DNA from: Chryseobacterium gambrini
GTDB lineage: Bacteria > Bacteroidota > Bacteroidia > Flavobacteriales > Weeksellaceae
Reading direction: 5' to 3'
NCBI RefSeq assembly: GCF_900156825.1
Contig: NZ_FTOV01000002.1
Coordinates: 515,403-579,402, forward strand
DNA: 64,000 nt
The position numbers and the translations under genes were made by a program. The stretch's first letter is position 1. The number at the start of each line of letters is the position of its first letter. The notes beneath the pieces were generated by a model. That model worked only from the letters and a program-made list of their open reading frames with translations. It did not search any database and was not told where the DNA came from. Below, one piece after another: positions 10,531 to 19,203 of the stretch.

Positions 10531-11838
10531 ATGAATACAGAGATATTAGCAGAAATAAAACCATTTTCTTCAGAATGGTGGGATTTTTTCCTAAAAGAAA
10601 ATGGAAACTTTACAGAGACCAAAGTATTTAAAGGTGTAATAAGCGATGCGGATGTTGTTCTTTTAAATGAAGAAATAGTTAAAATTCTACAAGAATTATA
10701 TTTATTAAAAACAAATAAGTATGGTTTTAGAATATACTTAGATGGGAAGGAACAGGATAATACTTTTATGACTAATTTATTCGAAAACCATGCGCCTTTT
10801 GATAATGAAAATATTACAGAATATTTTAATAGAGTGTTTTCAGATAAGAAATTTGGAATGATCATTAATCATACTGAAAAATTTTCTGAAGAATTAGCTC
10901 GTAATGTATTATTAAAAATACAGCCATTACTCGATAAAGTAGGTATTCCCCTAACAGGATTAAGTGCTCACATACTAATTGGAAACTACGGATGGACTCC
11001 TTTAGGGATTCATCAGGATACCAGAGGCGAAAATGTTATTCATTTTCATTTGGGGCCTGGTCCTAAAATTATGTACAACTGGAACGAGGAAGATTATAAG
11101 GAACTGACCGGTAAAAAAGATAATAATAAAGATGTCGAACCACTTTTACCATACGCAGAAAGTTATCCCTTTGAAACGGGAGATCTTTATTATATGCCTT
11201 GGAATAAATATCATATCGGCTTCTCAGACCAATTTTCTGTAGGCCTTACCATTTGGTTTAACAATCCTACAAAGAGGAGTTTTACTACCGCAATTCTTGA
11301 TGCCCTTCATTTGCAGCATCTTAATGAGGATGACGAAATTTTAAGCCCAAATAAGGACAAAGATATTGATTTAACGTTTGAAAATATTAAATCCGTACTA
11401 AATCTCAATGAAAATCTAAAAGGACTGACTTTTATTGATTTATTAAAGTATCTCCACAAAGAGTATAAATTAGCGATTTTAAGCAACGGGGGATGGGCGA
11501 GTATTCCTGTGACCTTAAGTGATAAAATCAAGTATGAGATTGATAATTATGAAATACTGGATAATAAGAAAATTATCACTCCATATCCCTTTAAAACATT
11601 TTACGAAAAAATAGATGATGAATTGGTGATTTTTGCAAGAGGATATAAGGTGAAAATTAGATATCATGATGAGCTAATAAATATAATTGATAAGTTAAAC
11701 CAGAATAAAGAAGAACTGGTAACGGATTTACTCAGTAATTTGATAGTTGATTGGCCTGTAGAAGCAGGTTTATACTTTTTATCGCTCCTTTATGACAAGA
11801 GAGCTATTAATATTGTTGAAACTAATCAGTTGAAATAA
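10531..11838 (+). CDS. JmjC/cupin-type 2-oxoglutarate Fe(II) oxygenase, paralogue 1
   Basis: 435 aa, no signal peptide, cytoplasmic. A cupin-like metal site is visible: H161-x-D163 in PLGIHQDTRGEN, and the distal His H228 in MPWNKYHIGFSD after FETGD, the order seen in JmjC ribosomal oxygenases (YcfD/MINA53 type). The C-terminal ~120 residues (from about 330) look like a winged-helix domain, ending DWPVEAGLYFLSLLYDKRAI; similar folds serve as substrate-binding or RiPP-recognition domains. It starts 70 bp after the precursor stop and is followed after one base by its paralogue. Likely hydroxylates the precursor peptide. The fold assignment rests on motifs only; an unrelated cupin is possible. 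Confidence 0.65.
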   Translation: MNTEILAEIKPFSSEWWDFFLKENGNFTETKVFKGVISDADVVLLNEEIVKILQELYLLKTNKYGFRIYLDGKEQDNTFMTNLFENHAPFDNENITEYFNRVFSDKKFGMIINHTEKFSEELARNVLLKIQPLLDKVGIPLTGLSAHILIGNYGWTPLGIHQDTRGENVIHFHLGPGPKIMYNWNEEDYKELTGKKDNNKDVEPLLPYAESYPFETGDLYYMPWNKYHIGFSDQFSVGLTIWFNNPTKRSFTTAILDALHLQHLNEDDEILSPNKDKDIDLTFENIKSVLNLNENLKGLTFIDLLKYLHKEYKLAILSNGGWASIPVTLSDKIKYEIDNYEILDNKKIITPYPFKTFYEKIDDELVIFARGYKVKIRYHDELINIIDKLNQNKEELVTDLLSNLIVDWPVEAGLYFLSLLYDKRAINIVETNQLK

Positions 11839-11839
11839 G

Positions 11840-13129
11840 ATGGAACAGGCAATTATCGAAAAAGTAGAATCTTTTTCTGCGGAGTGGTGGGATCATTTTT
11901 TAGAAGATAGTGGGAATTTTACTAAAACAAAAGTATACAAAAATGTAATTTCTAATGATGATATTGATATATTAAAGAACGAAGCAGTAAAGATTTTACA
12001 GGAGATTTATACTCATAGAACTAATCAGTATGGGTTTAGAGTGTACATAAAAGGTGAAGAACAGGATATAAACTATATATCCAAACTTTTTGATGCTCCA
12101 CCAACTGAAAAAGAAACTTTGGAAAGTTATGCCGAAAGAGTTTTTGAAAAACAAAAATTCGGAATGATTATTAATAGAACTGAAAAATTTTCAGAGAAAG
12201 TTTCACAGAATATTTTATTAAAATTACAGCCTTTACTGGATAAAGTAGGAATACCTTTAACAGGACTGGAAATGACTCTGTTTGTAGGAAATTACGGATG
12301 GACACCTTTGGGAATTCATATTGATATTAAGGGCGAGAATATAATGCATTTTCATCTTGGACCCGGTCCAAAAATAATGTATAATTGGGAAGAAGATACA
12401 TATAAGGGGTTAACTGGCAAAAAAGAAAATAATACAGATATAGAACCACTTCTGCCTTATTCGGATGCATATCCTTTCGAAACTGGAGATTTTTATTTTA
12501 TGCCATGGAATAAGTATCATATAGGATTTTCTGATGAATTGTCTATCGGATTTATAGTTGGATTTAACAATCCTACAAGAAAAGGTTTTACATCTGCAAT
12601 TTTAAATTCTATTTCTCAGCAATATTTGAATGATAACAAACAAATATTAAGTCCGGATAAAAACGTAGAAGTTGAAGATTCATTTAATGCCATTGAATCA
12701 GTAATTAATTTAGATGAAAATCTTAGACACCTATCTTTCCTGGATTTGATGAAGTACTTACACAAAGAATTTAAATTAGCAATTTTAAGTAATGGCGGAT
12801 GGGCAAATATCCCAATAACCTTAAATGATAAAATAAAATATGATGTAGATAATTATGAAGTACTTGAGAATAAAAAAATAATTACTCCTTATCCATTTAA
12901 AACATATTATGAAAAAATTGGAGATGAGTTAGTCATGTTTGTGCGAGGTTATAAAGTAAAAATTAAATATCATGATGAATTACCCGGAATTATTGATAAA
13001 TTAAATAGAAATAAAGAGGAGGAAGTAACGGATTTATTAAGTACTTTAACGCAAGATTGGCCTGTAGAAGCCGGCTTATACTTTTTATCATTACTTTATG
13101 ATAAAAGAGCAATTAATATCATCGAATAG
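11840..13129 (+). CDS. JmjC/cupin-type 2-oxoglutarate Fe(II) oxygenase, paralogue 2
   Basis: 429 aa, clearly homologous along its whole length to the preceding protein; shared blocks include NYGWTPLGIH, HFHLGPGPKIMYNW, MPWNKYHIGFSD and DWPVEAGLYFLSLLYDKRAI. The putative iron ligands H160, D162 and H227 are all kept, so this is not a dead copy. Differences concentrate in residues 75-105 and 250-290, which could set substrate site or partner. Only one base separates it from paralogue 1, so translation is coupled; the pair may form a heterodimer or act on different residues of the core. Confidence 0.65.
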   Translation: MEQAIIEKVESFSAEWWDHFLEDSGNFTKTKVYKNVISNDDIDILKNEAVKILQEIYTHRTNQYGFRVYIKGEEQDINYISKLFDAPPTEKETLESYAERVFEKQKFGMIINRTEKFSEKVSQNILLKLQPLLDKVGIPLTGLEMTLFVGNYGWTPLGIHIDIKGENIMHFHLGPGPKIMYNWEEDTYKGLTGKKENNTDIEPLLPYSDAYPFETGDFYFMPWNKYHIGFSDELSIGFIVGFNNPTRKGFTSAILNSISQQYLNDNKQILSPDKNVEVEDSFNAIESVINLDENLRHLSFLDLMKYLHKEFKLAILSNGGWANIPITLNDKIKYDVDNYEVLENKKIITPYPFKTYYEKIGDELVMFVRGYKVKIKYHDELPGIIDKLNRNKEEEVTDLLSTLTQDWPVEAGLYFLSLLYDKRAINIIE

Positions 13130-13140
13130 CAAAATAAAAA

Positions 13141-13506
13141 ATGAAAAAAATAATACTTTTAATACTTATGACTGCATTATCAAATTTAGGAACAGCCCAG
13201 ACAAAAACTACCAGTAGTACAAAGTCTTCCGAAAGCTATAGTTATTCGACTTCTTTTGATGCAAAGCAAAAAGAGTCGATACTGAACTATTTAAAAAAAG
13301 AGCTAGGCAAAGAGTATAAAACAACGAACCAGAAGTTAGTATGGTCGAAGATTAGTGATCTTGAAACTAAAAATGACAAAACGTTTGTTAAACTAGAAGG
13401 TAATGAAATTGAATTAAATTATCAAAGTAAAAACGATTTATTGAATCCCCTTATATTGAAAAAACTGAAAAAAATATCTGATTTTATTGAATCAACCAAC
13501 AAATAA
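13141..13506 (+). CDS. Small exported protein of the peptide locus
   Basis: 121 aa with signal peptide (MKKIILLILMTALSNLGTAQ). The mature part starts with a Thr/Ser-rich stretch and continues as a Lys-rich alpha/beta domain without Cys or known motif. It follows the second oxygenase by 11 bp, and its stop abuts the ATG of the exporter. I do not recognise the family. Position suggests a periplasmic partner of the exporter, an immunity protein, or a chaperone for the exported peptide; none can be told from sequence alone. Confidence 0.65.
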   Translation: MKKIILLILMTALSNLGTAQTKTTSSTKSSESYSYSTSFDAKQKESILNYLKKELGKEYKTTNQKLVWSKISDLETKNDKTFVKLEGNEIELNYQSKNDLLNPLILKKLKKISDFIESTNK

Positions 13507-15714
13507 ATGAAATTTATTCCTCAGTATAATATCATGGACTGTGGTCCGGCTTGTCTGGCTATGATTGCCAATGAGTATGGAAAAAAATATACTCTGAAAT
13601 ATTTAAGAGAAAAATCATTTCTTACAAGAGATGGAGTATCTTTATTAGGAATCAGCGAAGCGGCGCAAAGCATAGGATTTGAAACAGTAACAACCAGAAT
13701 AAATTTAGACCAGCTTTTAGATTTACCTACACCCTGTATATTACATTGGGATCAAAACCATTTTATAGTTTTAGAAAAAATAAAAGGATCCAAAAAAGGC
13801 AATAAGTCTTTTTTTAAAAGAGGCTTATTGTTTAAAATTGTTGATCCTTCCTATGGTATATTATACCTTAAGGAAACTGAATTTTTAAAGCATTGGATTA
13901 GCAGCGACAACAAAGGTGTTGCATTATTTCTCAATCCTACAGATGCTTTCTATGAATATTCTCCACCTGCGGAAAATAAAATAAATATCAAATATTTAGC
14001 AGGAATTTTATTTCAGCATAAAAAACAGTTTTTGTGGATGTTATTATCTTTGCTTTTAGGCAATTTAGTAAACATCGCTTTCCCGTTTTTAACGCAAAAT
14101 CTTATAGACAAAGGAATTACGGACAAAAATCTGTCAATTGTTCAATTGATACTTTTTGCGCAGATCAGCTTGTTTCTGGGAGCTATGACTGTTGAAATCA
14201 TTAGAAACTGGCTGGTTTTAAAAGTAGGAACAAAAATCAGCATAACAATTATTTCAGACTTTCTAAGAAAATTATTACAGTTAAAAATAAAATTCTTTGA
14301 TACTAAAATGATGGGCGATTTCACTCAAAGAATTCAGGATAATGAAAGAATCGAAAATTTTTTAACTTCACAGAGTTTAATCACTATTTTTTCCATTATT
14401 TCATTTTGTGTATTTTTTGTGATTTTGGGATATTACAACTACACAATACTGTTCATTTATTTGCTTCTTACTGTTTTAGCTGTTTGTTGGTCTGCATATT
14501 TTCTAAAGAAAAGAAGCATACTCGATTTTTATAAATTTAAATTAAAAAGTGAAAATCAAAATGCCATCTATGAGATTATAAATGGTGTAACAGAGATGAA
14601 GCTAAATCAGTTTCAGGATTTTAAGAATAAAGAATGGCAGAAAATTCAGGATAAATTATTACAAATAAATGCAAGAGTTCTGAGGTTAACTCAATTTCAG
14701 ATCGGCGGTTTTGAAATAATCAACCAGATTAAGAACATTATTGTAACCTATATATCAGCTGTTTGTGTGATAAAAGGAGAAATGTCATTAGGTGAGCTTA
14801 TGGCAATTTCTTTTATATTGGGACAAATGATCTCTCCTCTTAACAGTATTACAACATTTTTTTATTCTCTACAGGATGCCAAGCTTAGTTTGGAAAGACT
14901 CTCTGAAGTTCAGTATCATGAAGATGAAGAAAATGAAAATTTAATCCCTCTTCCAAAAACATCTTTATTAAATAATCAAGGGATCAATATTAATGATGTT
15001 TCATTTCAATATGAAGGTCCTAAATCTCCATTTGTTCTTAAAGATATTAGTTTTAAAATTCCGGAAGGAAAAATAACGGCAATTGTCGGCGCAAGCGGTA
15101 GTGGAAAAACTACTTTAATGAAACTGCTTCTGAGATTTTACGAACCAACAAGAGGGGAACTTTTCTATAATTCTGAAAATATATCAAAAATTTCCCCAAA
15201 AAGTTTACGGGAAAATTGTGGTGTCGTAATGCAGGATGGCTTTATATTTTCAGATACTATTGAAAGAAATATTGCCACTGGTGATGAGGAGGTAAACAGA
15301 GAAAAACTTCAAAACGCAGTAAAAATTGCAAATATAGAAGAGTTTATAGATGAACTTCCTTTAGGATATAATACCAAAATCGGAGCATCAGGAAATGGTA
15401 TTTCTGGTGGGCAAAAACAAAGAATACTTATTGCAAGAGCAGTTTATAAAAACCCTCATTACATTTTTTTTGATGAAGCTACTTCTGCACTTGATGCCGA
15501 AAATGAAAAAATCATCCATGACAATTTACAACAGTTTTTCAAAGGAAAAACAGTTTTAATAATCGCACACCGTTTAAGTACAGTGAAAAATGCCGATCAA
15601 ATTATTGTCTTAAAAAATGGAAGAATTGTAGAGCATGGAAATCATCAGACATTGGTTGATAATAAAGCAGATTACTATAATCTGGTAAAAAACCAGCTGG
15701 AGTTGGGCAGCTAA
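13507..15714 (+). CDS. Peptidase-containing ABC exporter (C39 domain, PCAT/bacteriocin type)
   Basis: 735 aa in one chain. The N-terminal C39 Cys protease has C12 in MDCGPACLA, H85 in HWDQNHFIVLE and D113 in IVDPSYG. A six-helix membrane domain follows (about 160-450), then an ABC domain with Walker A GASGSGKTT (~528), signature SGGQKQR (~633), Walker B FFDEATSALD (~653) and H-loop IAHRLS. It should cut leaders after Gly-Gly and export the core, matching the GG precursor at 10306. The start ATG directly follows the previous stop. No membrane-fusion or TolC-like gene is in the locus. Confidence 0.93.
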   Translation: MKFIPQYNIMDCGPACLAMIANEYGKKYTLKYLREKSFLTRDGVSLLGISEAAQSIGFETVTTRINLDQLLDLPTPCILHWDQNHFIVLEKIKGSKKGNKSFFKRGLLFKIVDPSYGILYLKETEFLKHWISSDNKGVALFLNPTDAFYEYSPPAENKINIKYLAGILFQHKKQFLWMLLSLLLGNLVNIAFPFLTQNLIDKGITDKNLSIVQLILFAQISLFLGAMTVEIIRNWLVLKVGTKISITIISDFLRKLLQLKIKFFDTKMMGDFTQRIQDNERIENFLTSQSLITIFSIISFCVFFVILGYYNYTILFIYLLLTVLAVCWSAYFLKKRSILDFYKFKLKSENQNAIYEIINGVTEMKLNQFQDFKNKEWQKIQDKLLQINARVLRLTQFQIGGFEIINQIKNIIVTYISAVCVIKGEMSLGELMAISFILGQMISPLNSITTFFYSLQDAKLSLERLSEVQYHEDEENENLIPLPKTSLLNNQGININDVSFQYEGPKSPFVLKDISFKIPEGKITAIVGASGSGKTTLMKLLLRFYEPTRGELFYNSENISKISPKSLRENCGVVMQDGFIFSDTIERNIATGDEEVNREKLQNAVKIANIEEFIDELPLGYNTKIGASGNGISGGQKQRILIARAVYKNPHYIFFDEATSALDAENEKIIHDNLQQFFKGKTVLIIAHRLSTVKNADQIIVLKNGRIVEHGNHQTLVDNKADYYNLVKNQLELGS

Positions 15715-15805
15715 TTTATATAAATTAAAATTCTTTAAAGATCAATACCTTTTTGATGAAAAGCAGTCATAATTAATATCAATAGCACAAAACATTTTTA
15801 TATAC

Positions 15806-15840
15806 AAAAAAACCGTTAATTTGAAAATTAACGGTTTTCG
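15806..15840 (-). terminator. Terminator of tRNA-Gln
   Basis: AAAACCGTTAATTT with AAATTAACGGTTTT (15809-15838), followed on the minus strand by a long T-run. Transcription enters from the tRNA on the right. Confidence 0.75.
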
Positions 15841-15911
15841 TAGACCCACAGGGATTCGAACCCCAGATGACTGAACCAAAATCAGTAGTGTTACCGCTAC
15901 ACCATGGGTCT
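15841..15911 (-). tRNA. tRNA-Gln (anticodon TTG)
   Basis: The reverse complement folds as a tRNA. Acceptor AGACCCA pairs with TGGGTCT plus discriminator A; the anticodon stem ACTGA/TCAGT encloses the loop TTTTGGT with anticodon TTG; the T-arm has GGTTCGAATCC. CCA is not encoded. Confidence 0.95.
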
Positions 15912-16151
15912 GTATTTCTATGACGCGAAATTATATAAATTATTTTAAAAATAAAAATCATATTGAAAGAAAAAATGCGTGTTTCTCGATTATTAATTGA
16001 TTTACAAAGATTTATTTTCTGCTTTTTTATTGAAATTTAAATCCGATACTGCGTTTTAATTCTTAAAATATGTTTCGGCAGCTAATATTCTGATTTTTTG
16101 ATCTCTTTAATCGGCTTTAAACATGAAGAATTTCAAATAAAATAAAAAGCT

Positions 16152-16159
16152 TACCTTTG
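16152..16159 (+). promoter_or_regulatory. der promoter -7 element
   Basis: TACCTTTG fits TAnnTTTG. It overlaps an in-frame upstream start (16157), which argues that der begins at the later ATG (16220). Confidence 0.6.
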
Positions 16160-16219
16160 CAAAAAATTGGGCTCCAAAAGTTGGAGAAACCCATTAATAA
16201 TTATTTATTAAACATTTTT

Positions 16220-17530
16220 ATGTCGAATATTGTCGCAATCGTTGGACGTCCCAACGTAGGAAAATCAACGCTTTTTAATCGTTTACTGGAAAGAAGAGAG
16301 GCTATCGTAGACTCTACCGCCGGTGTTACCAGAGACCGTCATTACGGAAAATCCGACTGGAACGGGGTAGACTTCACTGTAATTGATACAGGAGGGTACG
16401 ATGTAAATAATGACGATGTTTTCCAGGGAGAAATTTCAAAGCAGGTTCAGTTGGCGATTGATGAGGCAACTTCTATCATTTTTATGTTGAATGTAGAAGA
16501 AGGACTTACAGATACGGATTACGAAATCCATGAAATGTTGAGAAGATCCAATAAGCCGGTATATGTGGTTATCAATAAAGTAGATTCTTCCAAAGAAGAA
16601 TTGGCAGCTACAGAATTTTATCAGTTGGGAATTGAAAAATATTACACTTTGTCCTCTGCAACAGGTTCAGGAACAGGAGATTTACTGGACGATGTGGTAA
16701 AGGATTTCCCGACTACCGAATACAAAGATCCTTTCGAAGGATTACCGAAAATTACCATCGCAGGTCGTCCGAACGTAGGAAAATCTACTATGACAAATGC
16801 TTTGCTTGATGCCGACAGAAATATCGTAACAGATGTGGCAGGAACAACAAGAGACAGTATCCAGACCCTTTATAACAAATTCGGACACGAGTTTGTATTG
16901 GTAGATACAGCCGGAATGAGAAGAAAATCTAAAGTAAGCGAAGACTTGGAATTCTATTCTGTAATGCGTTCTATCCGTTCCATCGAATACTCTGATGTTG
17001 TGATTATTATGGTGGATGCTACTCAGGGATGGGAATCTCAGGATATGAACATCTTTGGTCTGGCTCAGAAAAACAGAAAAGGAATTGTGATTCTTGTTAA
17101 TAAATGGGATTTGATTGAAGGTAAGGAGACCAACACCATGCGTGATTTCGAAAAACAGATTAAAGACAAGATCGGGCAGTTTCAGGATATTCCTATTTTA
17201 TTCGTTTCTGCATTAACGAAGCAGAGAATCCTGAAAGCGGTAGACATGGCAATGCAGGTGTATGAAGACCGTAAGAAAAAGATCAAAACTTCAAAACTTA
17301 ATGAAGTGATGCTTCCTATTTTTGAACAGACACCGCCTCCTGCAAACAAAGGAAAATACATTAAAATCAAATACTGTGTACAGCTTCCGACGCCGTCACC
17401 ACAATTTGTATTCTTCTGTAACTTACCGCAATACGTAAAAGAACCATATAAAAGATTTACTGAAAACCAATTGAGAAAAGAATTCGGGTTTACCGGAGTT
17501 CCTATCGAAGTGTATTTCAGACAAAAATAA
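16220..17530 (+). CDS. der: Ribosome assembly GTPase Der (EngA)
   Basis: Essential GTPase with two consecutive G-domains and a C-terminal KH-like domain; it acts in 50S subunit maturation. Domain 1 has GRPNVGKST right after the start and DTGG; domain 2 repeats GRPNVGKST and DTAGM, with NKWD as G4. The ATG at 16220 gives 436 aa, the usual Der length, and puts VAIVGRPNVGKS at residue 4. The 5'-extended frame from 16157 would add 21 residues and overlap the promoter. Followed by its own terminator. Confidence 0.97.
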   Translation: MSNIVAIVGRPNVGKSTLFNRLLERREAIVDSTAGVTRDRHYGKSDWNGVDFTVIDTGGYDVNNDDVFQGEISKQVQLAIDEATSIIFMLNVEEGLTDTDYEIHEMLRRSNKPVYVVINKVDSSKEELAATEFYQLGIEKYYTLSSATGSGTGDLLDDVVKDFPTTEYKDPFEGLPKITIAGRPNVGKSTMTNALLDADRNIVTDVAGTTRDSIQTLYNKFGHEFVLVDTAGMRRKSKVSEDLEFYSVMRSIRSIEYSDVVIIMVDATQGWESQDMNIFGLAQKNRKGIVILVNKWDLIEGKETNTMRDFEKQIKDKIGQFQDIPILFVSALTKQRILKAVDMAMQVYEDRKKKIKTSKLNEVMLPIFEQTPPPANKGKYIKIKYCVQLPTPSPQFVFFCNLPQYVKEPYKRFTENQLRKEFGFTGVPIEVYFRQK

Positions 17531-17535
17531 ATTGT

Positions 17536-17570
17536 AATCCCTTTCAGATTTTTCTGAGAGGGATTTTATT
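17536..17570 (+). terminator. der terminator
   Basis: AATCCCTTTCAG pairs with CTGAGAGGGATT (one mismatch), then TTATT; starts 6 bases after the stop. Confidence 0.7.
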
Positions 17571-17612
17571 CTTCATTAAATATATATTTTTAGATAAAAG
17601 CTTTTCAAAATA

Positions 17613-18266
17613 ATGAATACAATCGTTTTATCAGAACAATTTTCTTTAGTTAATTCATGGATCAATGAGCTTCGAAATGTTGAAATCCAGAACGACCGTA
17701 TGAGATTCCGCAGAAATATGGAAAGAATCGGCGAAATTGCTGCTTTCGAGATCAGCAAAACACTGGAGCAGAGAGAAATTGAAATTCAGACTCCTCTGGA
17801 TACGATTAAAGTGAAAGAAATTGCTGTTCAGCCCGTCATTACAACCATTTTGAGAGCCGGAGTTCCTTTGTTTGAAGGAATTTTGAATTATCTTGATAAA
17901 GCAGACTGCGGATTTGTTGCAGCTTACAGAAAACACGATGCCAACGATTATTTTTCTATTAAACAGGACTATTTAACGTGTCCCAATATCGAAGGAAGAC
18001 CCTTAATTGTTGCCGATCCGATGTTGGCAACCGGAGCTTCTCTTATCGAAGCCATCAAAGATTTATTAACAAACGGAAAGCCTACAGAACTTCATATTGT
18101 TGCAGCAATTGCTTCAAGACAGGGAGTAGAAACCATAGAAAAAGCGTATCCCGATGCCAAAATCTGGGTAGGAGCCATTGATGAAAACCTTACCTCAAAA
18201 GGCTACATTACTCCTGGATTGGGTGATGCGGGAGACTTAAGCTATGGCGAAAAACTACAGCGATAA
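17613..18266 (+). CDS. upp: Uracil phosphoribosyltransferase
   Basis: Pyrimidine salvage enzyme making UMP from uracil and PRPP. 217 aa, normal for the family. The PRPP loop DPMLATGASLIEAI and the uracil-binding C-terminus GLGDAGDLSYG are present, as is LRAGVPLFEG. Cytoplasmic. It stands alone between der and the sigma-factor operon. Confidence 0.95.
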   Translation: MNTIVLSEQFSLVNSWINELRNVEIQNDRMRFRRNMERIGEIAAFEISKTLEQREIEIQTPLDTIKVKEIAVQPVITTILRAGVPLFEGILNYLDKADCGFVAAYRKHDANDYFSIKQDYLTCPNIEGRPLIVADPMLATGASLIEAIKDLLTNGKPTELHIVAAIASRQGVETIEKAYPDAKIWVGAIDENLTSKGYITPGLGDAGDLSYGEKLQR

Positions 18267-18401
18267 AATTTCTCTGAGCAATTTTTTTCGAAATCATTTT
18301 TACATCTGAATTTCTTTTATTTTTACGGAAACCGAAAAAGCCGAAGGAAAAAATATTTTTTCTCGTCTAATACAAAAAGTGACCGTAATGAAAACCGGAA
18401 T

Positions 18402-18929
18402 ATGAATTTCGAGTTTATTTTCTATCAGCATCAGAAGATGGTGTATAATCTTGCCTTGCAGTATACCCAGAATACCGAAGATGCAGAAGAAATAACTCAG
18501 GATGTTTTTGTAAAAATATCACAAAAGATTGATGGCTTTAAAAATGAGTCATCCTTAAAGACATGGATTTACCGCATCGCAATCAATACGTCTTTAGATT
18601 TTCTTAAACATAAAAATTCCAGGAAAAGATTCTTTTTCGGTCTTTTCAGAGATTCGGATGCTGAAAACAGACAGAATGAACCGGTAGATTTCAATCATCC
18701 CGGTGTGGTTCTCGAGCAGAAAGAAGAAGTCATAAAAATTTTCAGCTTCATCAATATGCTTCCGAATGATCAGAAAACAGTCGTTATTTTACTGAAAATT
18801 GAAGGGAATTCCCAACAGGAAACCGCTGAAATCATGAATATCAGTCAGAAAGCAGTGGAATCTCTTTTTCAGCGTGCCAAAAAAAATCTTATCCAAAAAC
18901 TAAATCAACAGAAGGAATATGAAAAATAA
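18402..18929 (+). CDS. ECF RNA polymerase sigma factor
   Basis: 175 aa with region 2 (YNLALQYTQNTEDAEEITQ, DVFVKI) and region 4 (NDQKTVVILLKIEGNSQQ, ending AVESLFQRAKKNL), the compact sigma-70 ECF layout. It overlaps the next gene by 11 bp, a small membrane protein placed where an anti-sigma factor is expected. It heads a tight five-gene run ending in MbnP and a di-haem peroxidase, so it probably controls a metal or envelope response, possibly copper; that is inferred from the neighbours. Confidence 0.92.
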   Translation: MNFEFIFYQHQKMVYNLALQYTQNTEDAEEITQDVFVKISQKIDGFKNESSLKTWIYRIAINTSLDFLKHKNSRKRFFFGLFRDSDAENRQNEPVDFNHPGVVLEQKEEVIKIFSFINMLPNDQKTVVILLKIEGNSQQETAEIMNISQKAVESLFQRAKKNLIQKLNQQKEYEK

Positions 18930-19203
18930 ATCGTCTAAGTATGTAATGGAAGATCAGTTGCAGATATTAGAAAAAATTCAGAGTGTGGAGACTCCTTCAG
19001 AATTGTACGGAAAGATTCTCAGTAAAATTGAGAATCAGAAGAAAGATGTTGTTTCCCCAAAATGGATTTTCGCCGCGGCAGCCGTGATTGTTATTCTGAT
19101 CAGTTTGAACGTAAAAGTTATTCAAAATACAAAAGATTCTTCCAGATCGGATTTTGATATCTTATTTATGATGAAATCACAAAATACTTTTTCGTATGAC
19201 TAA
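18919..19203 (+). CDS. Small membrane protein, candidate anti-sigma factor
   Basis: 94 aa: a cytoplasmic helical N-terminus of about 50 residues, one transmembrane helix (WIFAAAAVIVILISLNVKVI) and a short outer tail. This is the shape of a minimal anti-sigma factor. It overlaps the sigma gene start-to-stop and the next gene by 8 bp. No zinc-binding anti-sigma motif is present. Role inferred from topology and position. Confidence 0.65.
   Translation: MKNKSSKYVMEDQLQILEKIQSVETPSELYGKILSKIENQKKDVVSPKWIFAAAAVIVILISLNVKVIQNTKDSSRSDFDILFMMKSQNTFSYD

Larger units (their letters stand above)
15715..16219. other. Intergenic region with tRNA-Gln between exporter and der
   Basis: About 500 bp without a protein gene. 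It holds the tRNA-Gln gene with its terminator and the der promoter. The remainder (15912-16150) is AT-rich and shows no feature I can name. Confidence 0.6.

Noticed and set aside
5834..15911. Integrative element with attachment sites at the tRNA
   Set aside because: No integrase, and no duplicated tRNA 3' end was found on the left side.
15779..15961. 60-codon minus-strand ORF
   Set aside because: Runs straight through the tRNA-Gln gene and its terminator.
16157..16219. Longer der start
   Set aside because: Overlaps the TACCTTTG promoter box and adds residues absent from the family.
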